Positions 18,650-26,816 of a DNA stretch of 37,901 nt are shown in pieces. The DNA is from an uncultured Ruminococcus sp. (lineage in GTDB: Bacteria > Bacillota > Clostridia > Oscillospirales > Acutalibacteraceae), in assembly GCA_945607165.1 (NCBI GenBank), contig CALYYZ010000003.1:1-37901 (forward strand), read 5' to 3'. The notes under the pieces are model-generated. The model saw nothing but the letters and a program-made list of their open reading frames with translations. It did not search any database and was not told the origin of the DNA. Made by a program: the position numbers and the translations under genes. Numbering within the stretch: the stretch's first letter is position 1; every line of letters begins with the position of its first letter.

Positions 18650-18922
18650 ATGGGAGAAATGCAGAAGACAAAAAAACATTCGATGATGCTCGACAACAGA
18701 AGCCGTCTTTCGCTTACCGGAGTAGAGGATGTCAACGGATTTAACGATGAAACCGTCTCAATGAAAACTGTATGCGGAACGCTGATTATTAAGGGAGAAG
18801 GTCTGCATATTGATAAGCTAAATCTTGAGACCGGAGATGTTTCTGTCGACGGAAAAATTAATGCGATGCAGTACCTGTCAACGGGTGAACAGCGTTCCAA
18901 GCTTTCAAGACTGTTTAAGTAG
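18650..18922 (+). CDS. yabP: Sporulation protein YabP
   Basis: NRSRLSLTGVEDVNGFNDETVSMKTVCGTLIIKGEGLHIDKLNLETGDVSVDGKI is YabP-like; followed by yabQ and divIC. Confidence 0.92.
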   Translation: MGEMQKTKKHSMMLDNRSRLSLTGVEDVNGFNDETVSMKTVCGTLIIKGEGLHIDKLNLETGDVSVDGKINAMQYLSTGEQRSKLSRLFK

Positions 18923-18933
18923 GGTGGTAAAGC

Positions 18934-19473
18934 GTGGAGATTACTTTTATCCAGCAAACTACAGCCTTTATTTGGTCGGTGGTTCTGGGGTTGTGCTTAG
19001 GAGCAGTATATGAGGGGATAAGAATACTAAAGACGGCTTTCAGCTTCGGAAAGGGCATTGTGTTTGCGGTGGATTTTCTTTTTATGTTTATGTCGGTAAT
19101 CTGTGCATTTTTGCTTTCTGTTTCGTTTTTATCCGGATATGTCAGACTTCATCCGGTATTCGGATGTTTATCGGGTGTTATTCTGTTCAGAATCACGATA
19201 GGAAGGGTGATGTCGCAGGTGTACGGTCCAATAATTAAATTTTTCAAAAAGGCGTCACTTAAAATTCAGGTTTATTTTAAAAAAATTATCAAAAAGCTAT
19301 TGAAAATATCACACAGAGTATTGTATAATATCTGTAATAAAATAAAACAATTATTTACAAGGCTGTTCGGCGCAGCCCACAGAAAAAAGGTTATAGAGGG
19401 CAATGAAAAAAAAGAAGCTAAAAAAGGCGGAAAATCCGCGAATGGACGCAAACGGCACCTTAACCGAAATTAA
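18934..19473 (+). CDS. yabQ: Spore cortex biosynthesis protein YabQ
   Basis: Multi-TM protein between yabP and divIC; GTG start. Confidence 0.82.
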   Translation: MEITFIQQTTAFIWSVVLGLCLGAVYEGIRILKTAFSFGKGIVFAVDFLFMFMSVICAFLLSVSFLSGYVRLHPVFGCLSGVILFRITIGRVMSQVYGPIIKFFKKASLKIQVYFKKIIKKLLKISHRVLYNICNKIKQLFTRLFGAAHRKKVIEGNEKKEAKKGGKSANGRKRHLNRN

Positions 19474-19768
19474 GCCGAAAAAACAAAGGAAGAAAAAATA
19501 TATCCTTTTGTATCTTGCAATTATCGGCTTTGTATTTTATGCCGTTATTACTATAATGAATCAAAATGTTCAGATTGCCGACAAAAGGGCGGAGCTTAAT
19601 GAATTGCAGCAGAAAATAAATGTTGTGGAAATTCAAACTCAGTACATAAAAAAGGTTCAAAGCTACAAGGGTAAGGAGCTTTCTGAGTATATGGAGAAAA
19701 TTGCCAAGGAGCAGTTTGGTTACATCGGAGAGGGCGAAAGAATTTTCTTTAATGTAACCGATCAGTGA
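19403..19768 (+). CDS. divIC: Septum formation initiator DivIC/FtsB-like
   Basis: Basic N-terminus, single TM, short coiled coil, C-terminal EKIAKEQFGYIGEGERIFFNV; yabPQ-divIC order. Confidence 0.88.
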   Translation: MKKKKLKKAENPRMDANGTLTEIKPKKQRKKKYILLYLAIIGFVFYAVITIMNQNVQIADKRAELNELQQKINVVEIQTQYIKKVQSYKGKELSEYMEKIAKEQFGYIGEGERIFFNVTDQ

Positions 19769-19809
19769 ATTAATATAGGGTAGAATAATTTAAGGGGTAA
19801 TCAAATTTT

Positions 19810-20286
19810 ATGGCTATTGAAGTCGGAACAGTTTTAGAAGGTAAGGTTTCGGGTATTACAAAATTCGGCGCATTTGTGGATCTTCCGGATTCTCAAACGG
19901 GTATGGTGCATATTTCAGAGGTTGCGCCGGTATTTATCAATGAAATAAGCGAGTATGTTAAGGTGGGACAAACTGTTAAGGTAAAGGTGCTTGCTGTCGG
20001 AGACGGCAAGATAAGCCTTTCCATTAAGCAGGCTTTGCCCAAGGAACAGCAAAATCAAAAAAAGCAGCCCGGAAAGCAAGCTCGCAGACAGCCCTATCAG
20101 CCAGCTCCGCCGGTTACTTCTCCCGGCGATTATGAGTGGCAAAGCTCAAGAAAAAATTCTCCGTCATCGTTTGAGGATATGATGTCAAGATTTAAGCAGA
20201 CAAGCGAGGACAAGATGTCTGACCTGAAGCGTGGCGGTGAAAGCCGTGGCTACAGCCGCAGAGGCAACGGCAACGGCAGAAGATAA
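19810..20286 (+). CDS. S1 RNA-binding domain protein (YabR-like)
   Basis: VGTVLEGKVSGITKFGAFVDLPDSQTGMVHISEV...KVKVLAVGDGKISLSIKQA; basic Gly/Arg-rich tail. Confidence 0.9.
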   Translation: MAIEVGTVLEGKVSGITKFGAFVDLPDSQTGMVHISEVAPVFINEISEYVKVGQTVKVKVLAVGDGKISLSIKQALPKEQQNQKKQPGKQARRQPYQPAPPVTSPGDYEWQSSRKNSPSSFEDMMSRFKQTSEDKMSDLKRGGESRGYSRRGNGNGRR

Positions 20287-20314
20287 ATTCCAATTTAATA
20301 AGGGAGGCAAATTT

Positions 20315-20851
20315 ATGAAGATTACCTACACAGCAAGAAAAGTTAACCTCAGAGATAATTTTAAGGAGAGAGTAGAGAAAAAACTGCTTAAATTCGGAAA
20401 ATTATTTTCAGAGGACGCAGCTGTAAATGTTGTTGTCACCCTCGAGAAAAACCGCCAGACTGTAGAAATCACTATTCGGGACAGTGCAATGGTGTATCGT
20501 GCCGAAAGCACAATGACAGAAATGAACGATGCGCTTGATAAAGTAACCGATATTCTTATGCGTCAGATTCGCAAGAATAAGACAAGGCTTGAGAAAAGGA
20601 TTAAATCAGGCAACATTGATGAATTTGTTTCTATGACGCCTGAGGTTGATGAGGTTGAGGATGAAGAATATAAGGTAGTTCGCAAAAAGCAGGTGCTTAT
20701 TAAACCCGTTACTGTAGAAGAGGCTATCCTTGAGATGAATATGATCAATCACAGCTTCTTTATGTTTATAAATGCCGAAACCGATGAGGTTAATGTTGTA
20801 TATAAACGGGCAAACGGTGACTACGGTTTGCTTGAGCATGCCGCAGAATGA
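20315..20851 (+). CDS. hpf: Ribosome hibernation promoting factor, long form
   Basis: ATG 20315 with aagggagg RBS; MKITYTARKVNLRDNFKERVEKKLLKFGKLF...; C-terminal VVRKKQVLIKPVTVEEAILEMNMINHSFFMFINAETDEVNVVYKRANGDYGLLE (long-HPF C-terminal domain). Confidence 0.93.
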   Translation: MKITYTARKVNLRDNFKERVEKKLLKFGKLFSEDAAVNVVVTLEKNRQTVEITIRDSAMVYRAESTMTEMNDALDKVTDILMRQIRKNKTRLEKRIKSGNIDEFVSMTPEVDEVEDEEYKVVRKKQVLIKPVTVEEAILEMNMINHSFFMFINAETDEVNVVYKRANGDYGLLEHAAE

Positions 20852-20863
20852 TGATTTTTATTC

Positions 20864-20900
20864 GGGGTATCGGTTGTTCCGGTACCCCTTTGCTTTTTTG
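20864..20900 (+). terminator. Terminator downstream of hpf
   Basis: GGGGTA...TACCCC hairpin followed by TTTGCTTTTTTG. Confidence 0.75.
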
Positions 20901-20910
20901 CTATAAAATT

Positions 20911-21034
20911 AAGGAACCACTGAATAAATCACATCATAAGATTGTTTGCACTACTTGCTTGCATATTTTCCGTCAGCCTGCCCAAAAAATCTGACGGCGC
21001 AATATGCACAAACGATTAAATCAGTGCTTCCTTA
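20911..21034 (-). mobile_element. MITE-like element, copy 3 (internally deleted, inverted relative to copy 1)
   Basis: Both termini present; about 53 bp of central hairpin missing relative to full-length copies. Confidence 0.82.
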
Positions 21035-21056
21035 AATTCTACTACTCGGAGGATAT

Positions 21057-22172
21057 ATGAAATTGGATTTTTCTGCACCCTGTATATTCGGGCTTGAGGG
21101 ACTTTGCGCAAAGGAGCTTAAGTTTCTCGGCGTAAGTAATGTAAGAGCTGAAAACGGCAGAGTTTTGTTCAGCGGAGATTTTAGTACCCTTGCAAAAGCC
21201 AATATTAATTCACGCTATGCCGAAAGAATACATATTTTGCTCGCCGAGTTTGAGGCAAACAGCTTTGATGAACTGTTTGAGGGTGTAAGGGCTGTTGAAT
21301 GGGAAAATTTTATCGGTGCGTCAGATGCTTTTCCGGTTAAGGGGAGATGTCTTAATTCAAAGCTTATGAGCGTTCCCGACTGCCAGAAGATTATCAAGAA
21401 GGCTGTCGTTTCAAGACTTTCTCAAAAGTATATGCTGTCTTGGTTTGAGGAAACAGGCACAGTCTTTCAGATTCAGTTTTTGATACTAAATAACAGAGTC
21501 AGCATAATGCTCGATACTTCGGGTGCCGGACTTCACAAGCGGGGTTATCGTGCCGAGTCCAATGAAGCTCCGATAAAGGAAACTCTTGCGGCTGCAATGG
21601 CTGAGCTTGCAGGCGTGAGAAGAAATCATTTCGTGTCTGACCCTATGTGCGGCAGCGGTACAATATTGATTGAAGCAGCAATGAAGGCTATGGGGATTGC
21701 TCCGGGAATAAAGAGATATTTTGCCTGTGAAAGATGGCGCTGTGTGCCTGATGAGGTCTTTGAACAGGAAAGAGAGCTTGCAAAATCCAAACAGAGAGAT
21801 GACTGCGGTTTTTGTGCGGAAGGCTCGGATATTGACGAACTTGCTCTGAATACCGCAAGACATAATGCCGAGCTTGCCGGAGTGGGCAACAGGATAAAAT
21901 TCTTTAAAAGAAATATAAAAGACTTTGAGCTTTCAGACGGCTACCAGACGGTAATAACAAATCCTCCGTACGGCGAAAGACTGCTTGACATAAAAGAGGC
22001 AGAGGAGCTGTACAGGATAATGGGACAGAAATTCAAAAGGCTTGATAAAAAAAGCTATACCATTATCACTCCCGACGATGATTTTGAAAAAATTTTCGGA
22101 AGAAAAGCCGATAAAAGGCGGAAGATGTATAACGGCACACTAAGGTGTCAGGTGTATATGTATTATAAATGA
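21057..22172 (+). CDS. THUMP-domain class I SAM-dependent RNA methyltransferase (RlmL N-terminal/YpsC-like)
   Basis: HFVSDPMCGSGTILIEAAMKAMGIAPGIKR and VITNPPYGERL motifs; N-terminal THUMP-like region. Confidence 0.9.
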   Translation: MKLDFSAPCIFGLEGLCAKELKFLGVSNVRAENGRVLFSGDFSTLAKANINSRYAERIHILLAEFEANSFDELFEGVRAVEWENFIGASDAFPVKGRCLNSKLMSVPDCQKIIKKAVVSRLSQKYMLSWFEETGTVFQIQFLILNNRVSIMLDTSGAGLHKRGYRAESNEAPIKETLAAAMAELAGVRRNHFVSDPMCGSGTILIEAAMKAMGIAPGIKRYFACERWRCVPDEVFEQERELAKSKQRDDCGFCAEGSDIDELALNTARHNAELAGVGNRIKFFKRNIKDFELSDGYQTVITNPPYGERLLDIKEAEELYRIMGQKFKRLDKKSYTIITPDDDFEKIFGRKADKRRKMYNGTLRCQVYMYYK

Positions 22173-22266
22173 AAGTAAATAAACCTGCGTTTGTGACAAA
22201 TAAAGGTTGATTTATATTAAAAAGTATAGTATCATATTACTTATTAAACTAAGGAGGTATCCTGCG

Positions 22267-23232
22267 TTGGACGAAAACAAGGATTTACTTAATTCTGAGC
22301 CTGAGGCTGAAAATGAAACCAATACTTATTCAGATCCGGCTGATTATGAGAAAACCGTTTCTTTAGATTTTAGCGGTGAATTTCAGGATGAGCTTGAAGA
22401 AACGGGAGCTGTTGACAGCACCGAAACACAGATTGCCGTACAGCCCGAACAGTCTGCTCCCAAAAAGAAAAAGTTAGTGCAGCTTCCCGTTATTATTTGC
22501 GGAGCTATTGTTGTGCTGCTTCTGCTTGGCTTCGGAGTGTTCAAGTGCTTCTTTAACACGAGCATTGTCGGTGAGTGGAAGCTTCCCTCACAAACAGCAT
22601 CTCCCGACCAGCCGACTACTGCTACAAGTGATGAGCCTGCTCCCATTTATGTTTTTGATGATGATGGTTCTTTCTATTGCCAGATCGGAACAACAAAGCA
22701 GATTTCAAACTACAGTGTTGAGCAAAATAAAGAAACAGGCGATATGACTGTTACAATCGATGCAATGGGCAGCACATTTGCCTATAAGGTAAGCGGAAAT
22801 ATCTTCACCGGCAGAAAGCTTGAATTCTATGATTCTACTCAGGCAATCACCGATAAATCGGAACCGATTTTGAAATTTGAATCAACAAGCCTCAACATTC
22901 CAAAGCTTGAGAAATTTGAGAATTTCAAAACAAACGATAAGCTTATCGGCAAATGGCACTACGGCGACGGAATGTTTACCGATATCACGATAACCTTCAA
23001 CGAGGACGGAACATTTATCGAGAACAATGCCGATGTAAGCATTGCCGAGTATGTTTACACTGTAACAGACAACAAGATTAAGCTGAAGTATTTCTACGGT
23101 AAGGAAGAAACCATTGAGCTTCCCTATAAGCTTGACGGAGATACTCTTTATCTGAATAACAATATTCCTTACCAGAGGGTTACGGGTGATTCAGAGAAAA
23201 CTCAGACAACTGTTGCGTCTTCTCTCGGTTAA
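22267..23232 (+). CDS. Single-TM protein with a lipocalin-like/DUF5640-like extracytoplasmic domain
   Basis: TTG 22267 preceded by aaggaggt; TM VIICGAIVVLLLLGFGVFKCFF; SIVGEWKL and IGKWHYGDGMFTDITITFNEDGTF repeats. Confidence 0.7.
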   Translation: MDENKDLLNSEPEAENETNTYSDPADYEKTVSLDFSGEFQDELEETGAVDSTETQIAVQPEQSAPKKKKLVQLPVIICGAIVVLLLLGFGVFKCFFNTSIVGEWKLPSQTASPDQPTTATSDEPAPIYVFDDDGSFYCQIGTTKQISNYSVEQNKETGDMTVTIDAMGSTFAYKVSGNIFTGRKLEFYDSTQAITDKSEPILKFESTSLNIPKLEKFENFKTNDKLIGKWHYGDGMFTDITITFNEDGTFIENNADVSIAEYVYTVTDNKIKLKYFYGKEETIELPYKLDGDTLYLNNNIPYQRVTGDSEKTQTTVASSLG

Positions 23233-23278
23233 TTCCTGCTGTCTGACTGTCAGTAACAATCAAAATTGATTAATTATA

Positions 23279-23326
23279 TGCTGCCGCTTTTCTGAATTTT
23301 CGGATACAGCGGCAGCATTGTGCTTT
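23279..23326 (+). terminator. Terminator hairpin
   Basis: TGCTGCCGCT...AGCGGCAGCA stem followed by TTGTGCTTTTT. Confidence 0.75.
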
Positions 23327-23375
23327 TTATGGGACACCTCCTCCATTATAATAGGAGTATAAGGAGGAAGGTAAT

Positions 23376-23624
23376 ATGTTAAATTTATGTGTAATAATTT
23401 TTATTGTTTATGCGGTAAGCGGTTCGGCTGCAGCGATATTGTTTCCCAAACGAACAAAAAAGGCTGTAAGGCAAGTGGGTATGAGCAAAAGAGTAAGCCC
23501 CTGTCGTAAAACAGGCGCTGTATTGCACAAGAGAAAATCAACGCAAGTAATTGAAATTAAGAGCAAAAAAACAGGACGCATGGGAAAAGCTTCCCGGCGT
23601 CCTGACGCATTATTAGCAGCCTGA
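23376..23624 (+). CDS. Small basic membrane protein (82 aa), hypothetical
   Basis: RBS aaggaggaaggtaat before ATG; N-terminal TM, then Lys/Arg-rich tail. Confidence 0.5.
   Translation: MLNLCVIIFIVYAVSGSAAAILFPKRTKKAVRQVGMSKRVSPCRKTGAVLHKRKSTQVIEIKSKKTGRMGKASRRPDALLAA
23565..23604 (-). terminator. Terminator for mgtE, lying inside the opposing small ORF
   Basis: CAGGACGC-at-GGGAA-aagc-TTCCC-g-GCGTCCTG hairpin; T7 tract on the minus strand. Confidence 0.75.
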
Positions 23625-23627
23625 TTA

Positions 23628-24998
23628 TTATATTCCTAAAATTATGCTCGCTATTGCAAAATAAATCAAAAGTGAAAGCGAGTCGCAGACTGTGGAAATA
23701 AGCGGATTTGCCATAACAGCGGGGTCAAAGCCGATCTTGCTTGCAATAAGCGGCAGGCTTGAGCCGACAATTTTTGACATAATAATTGTACCGATAAGAG
23801 TAAGTGAAACAACAAGGGCAATCATAAAAGCGTTTTCGTGACCGTTCAGGTCAAATATCATAAGCTTTGTAAAGTTTGCCGCTGCAAGAGTAACACCGCA
23901 CAAAACAGAAACTCTCATTTCCTTCCACAAAACCTTCAAAAGACTTTTAAATTCAATTTCTCCCAGCGATAAGGCTCGTATTACGGAAACAGATGCCTGT
24001 GAGCCTGCGTTACCGCCTGAGCCTGTTATCATTGGAATAAATGAGGACAGAATAATAACGCTTGCAAGCGCACTGTCAAACGAGGTTATTATTGCACTTG
24101 TAAAGGTTGCCGAGAGCATAAGCACCAAAAGCCACGGAATACGCTTTTTATAAATTCCCCACACACTGGTTTTCATATACGGCTTATCCGACGGCAGCAC
24201 AGCTGCCATTTTTTCGATATCCTCGGTAGCCTCCTCCTGAATAACATCGATAGCGTCGTCAATGGTTACAATGCCGACAAGCCTGTTTTCGTTATCAACA
24301 ACGGGAAGGGCAAGAAAATTATAGTTTGAAAATTTATGAGCAACCTGCTCCTGGTCGTCAAGGGTGTTGACAGAGATTACATTTTCCTCCATAAGCTCCC
24401 TGACTGTTTCGTCGTCATCGGCAAGAAGCAGATCCTTGACGGTTGTAATACCTATCAGCTTGTTATTATTGTCAGTTACATAACAGGTGTAAATGGTTTC
24501 CTTGTCAAGACCCGTCCTTCGGATTCGCTTGATTGCCATCTCGGCAGTCATTTCGGGAATCAGAATTATGAACTCTGTGGTCATAATCGAGCCGGCACTG
24601 TCATCGGGATATTTCAAAAGCTCGTTAATCTGCTTTCTCAGATCCTTGTCAGCCTGTCTGAGTATACGCTTAACAACATTTGCCGGCATTTCCTCAATAA
24701 TATCAACGGCGTCGTCAACGAACAATTCGTCAACTACCTCTTTGAGCTCGCTATCGCTAAAGCCGTGAATAAGAAATTGCTGGGTATCGTCATCCATTTC
24801 AACAAAGGTTTCTGCCGCAAGCTCCTTTGGCAAAATGCGGAAGAGTATCGGCATTTTTTCGTCCTGCAATTCCTCAAAAACAGCCGCAATGTCATACGGC
24901 TTCATTGTGATAAGAATATCACGAAGGGTATTGAACTTTTTTTCTTCAAGTAATACCCTGATTGTTTCAGTCAGTGTTACATTAACCTGTACCATCAT
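23628..24998 (-). CDS. mgtE: Magnesium transporter MgtE
   Basis: MgtE N-domain, paired CBS domains and C-terminal TM domain (GSGGNAGSQASVSVIRALSLGEI). Confidence 0.95.
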   Translation of the reverse strand: MMVQVNVTLTETIRVLLEEKKFNTLRDILITMKPYDIAAVFEELQDEKMPILFRILPKELAAETFVEMDDDTQQFLIHGFSDSELKEVVDELFVDDAVDIIEEMPANVVKRILRQADKDLRKQINELLKYPDDSAGSIMTTEFIILIPEMTAEMAIKRIRRTGLDKETIYTCYVTDNNNKLIGITTVKDLLLADDDETVRELMEENVISVNTLDDQEQVAHKFSNYNFLALPVVDNENRLVGIVTIDDAIDVIQEEATEDIEKMAAVLPSDKPYMKTSVWGIYKKRIPWLLVLMLSATFTSAIITSFDSALASVIILSSFIPMITGSGGNAGSQASVSVIRALSLGEIEFKSLLKVLWKEMRVSVLCGVTLAAANFTKLMIFDLNGHENAFMIALVVSLTLIGTIIMSKIVGSSLPLIASKIGFDPAVMANPLISTVCDSLSLLIYFAIASIILGI

Positions 24999-25044
24999 CT
25001 TTCCTCCTTTTTAATTCATGGAGTAAAGACCGTCCTCAGGCTTT

Positions 25045-25195
25045 CGGAAACTACCGAATAAATCACGCTGAAAGCTGCTTGCATACTTTCCGCCATATTG
25101 CCCAAAATTCTGCACACAGGAGTCAGACTGTGCACAAAATTTCGGATAAACTGACGGCGCAATAAGCACAAACGATTTAATCAGTGCTTCCTTAG
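25045..25195 (-). mobile_element. MITE-like element, copy 4 (divergent centre, inverted relative to copy 1)
   Basis: ggaaactaccgaataaatcacgctgaaagctgcttgcat... and ...ctgacggcgcaataagcacaaacgatttaatcagtgcttcctta termini; unrelated central hairpin. Confidence 0.75.
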
Positions 25196-25343
25196 GTGCA
25201 GGCGCACCCTGTATTCAGCACAAAATGCACGCAGAAACGAGCATTTCAATGCTACTTCGCCCGGGTACTGCGCCTTTATTACCATCTGCGTCCATTAAGT
25301 GTTCACCTCACAAAAAAATGTATTGTGCGAAAACTTTCGCACA
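25196..25343 (-). other. Structured region upstream of mgtE: candidate cis-regulatory RNA or second interspersed element
   Basis: Hairpins GGTGC-AGGC-GCACC (25196-25209) and TGTGCGAAA-AC-TTTCGCACA (25324-25343), plus GCGCAG...CTGCG and GCAT-TGAA-ATGC pairings; GC-rich relative to surroundings. Confidence 0.4.
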
Positions 25344-25422
25344 CCTTATTTTATTCCTTTTATGTTCACTTGTCAACAAATTTATAACTGATTTGCTGTC
25401 ATTGATAGTCAAAAAATTAAAC

Positions 25423-25451
25423 TTTACTTTTTATTTGTGATATTGTATAAT
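25423..25451 (+). promoter_or_regulatory. Putative promoter for the DegT-family aminotransferase gene
   Basis: TTTACT, 17-nt spacer, TATAAT. Confidence 0.5.
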
Positions 25452-25565
25452 AATAGGGTATGATTTTAGATAAGTTGTTTTACGAATTTAGCGGAAAAGA
25501 TTTTTAAAGCTTAAGAAAGACAGCTTTTAGGTATTGTAAAAGCTGTATATCGAGGAGATATAAAA

Positions 25566-26771
25566 ATGAGAAATATTCCGTTTTCTCCGCCCGATATTTC
25601 GCAGGCGGAAATTGATGAGGTAATAAAGGTTGTAAAATCCGGCTGGATCACCACCGGCCCCGAAACAAAGCTTTTTGAGAATAAGATCGCTCAGTACTGC
25701 AATGTTGAGCGAGCAGTCTGCCTTTCTTCCCAAACCTCCTGTGCAGAGCTTACCCTGCGTATTCTCGGAATCGGTCCCGGCGATGAGGTCATTGTTCCGG
25801 CATATACTTATACTGCTTCTGCCTCGATTATTTATCATGTCGGTGCAAAGCCTGTGATGATCGACTGCAAATGCGGTAGCTTTGAAATGGACTATGACAA
25901 GATGGAAGCTGCAATCAATCACAATACAAAGGCAATCATAGCGGTTGACCTTGCCGGTGTAATTTGTGATTACGACCGTATTTTTGAGGCGGTTGAAAGA
26001 CAAAAGGGTGTTTTTAAGCCTAAAAATGAAATTCAGGAAAAATTCGGCAGAGTGTTTGTTATTTCAGACGGAGCACACGCTTTCGGTGCACGGAGAAACG
26101 GAAAAATGTGCGGTGAAATTGCCGACTTTACGAATTTCAGCTTTCACGCTGTTAAAAATATGACTACTGCCGAGGGCGGTGCAGCCGTTCACAGATGTCA
26201 CGACGGAATTGATGAGGACGAAATGTACAAGCAGTATATGCTGCTTTCGCTTCACGGTCAGACAAAGGACGCTTACCAGAAAAATAAGGTTGCCGCTTGG
26301 GAATATGATGTGGTGGACACACAGTATAAATGTAATATGCCCGATGTGCTTGCCGCCTTGGGAGTTGCCCAGCTTTCTCGATATGACAAAATTCTTGAGC
26401 GCAGGCATGAGCTTATCCGTCTTTACAACGAGGAGTTTAAAGATTTGCCCGTTCAGGTACTCAACCACTGCGACGAAACTCATCGCAGCAGCGGCCATCT
26501 TTATTTTGTCCGCTTTATCGGCAGGGATGATGAATACCGCAATAAATTCTACAATATGATGGCTGAAAACGGCATTATGTGTAATGTCCATTTCAAGCCT
26601 CTTCCGATGCTCTCGGCTTACAGCAAGAGAGGCTTTAAAATGACAGATTATCCAAACGCTTACAATATGCACAAGAACCAGCTTACTCTTCCGATGAATA
26701 CAACGCTGTCGGACGATGACGCCTGGTATATTATCGAAACCTTTAAGCAGTGTATAAATGCTCTGAAATAA
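25566..26771 (+). CDS. DegT/DnrJ/EryC1/StrS-family PLP-dependent aminotransferase
   Basis: IPFSPPDISQAEIDEVIKVVKSGWITTGPETKLFE, GDEVIVPAYTYTASA, SDGAHAFGA and FSFHAVKNMTTAEGG (Schiff-base Lys region). Confidence 0.93.
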   Translation: MRNIPFSPPDISQAEIDEVIKVVKSGWITTGPETKLFENKIAQYCNVERAVCLSSQTSCAELTLRILGIGPGDEVIVPAYTYTASASIIYHVGAKPVMIDCKCGSFEMDYDKMEAAINHNTKAIIAVDLAGVICDYDRIFEAVERQKGVFKPKNEIQEKFGRVFVISDGAHAFGARRNGKMCGEIADFTNFSFHAVKNMTTAEGGAAVHRCHDGIDEDEMYKQYMLLSLHGQTKDAYQKNKVAAWEYDVVDTQYKCNMPDVLAALGVAQLSRYDKILERRHELIRLYNEEFKDLPVQVLNHCDETHRSSGHLYFVRFIGRDDEYRNKFYNMMAENGIMCNVHFKPLPMLSAYSKRGFKMTDYPNAYNMHKNQLTLPMNTTLSDDDAWYIIETFKQCINALK

Positions 26772-26816
26772 TATTAAGTGAATAACCGGTGAGCATTATT
26801 TTTTGGAGGAATTGCA

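Noticed and set aside
25324-25343. TGTGCGAAAACTTTCGCACA as a LexA/SOS box
   Set aside because: Does not fit the Firmicute CGAAC-n4-GTTCG consensus. A terminator or structural hairpin is more likely, and it is kept only as part of the mgtE upstream finding.
25196-25387. Plus-strand ORF MQAHPVFSTKCTQKRAFQCYFARVLRL...
   Set aside because: Spurious frame through the structured intergenic region; low-quality composition and no RBS.
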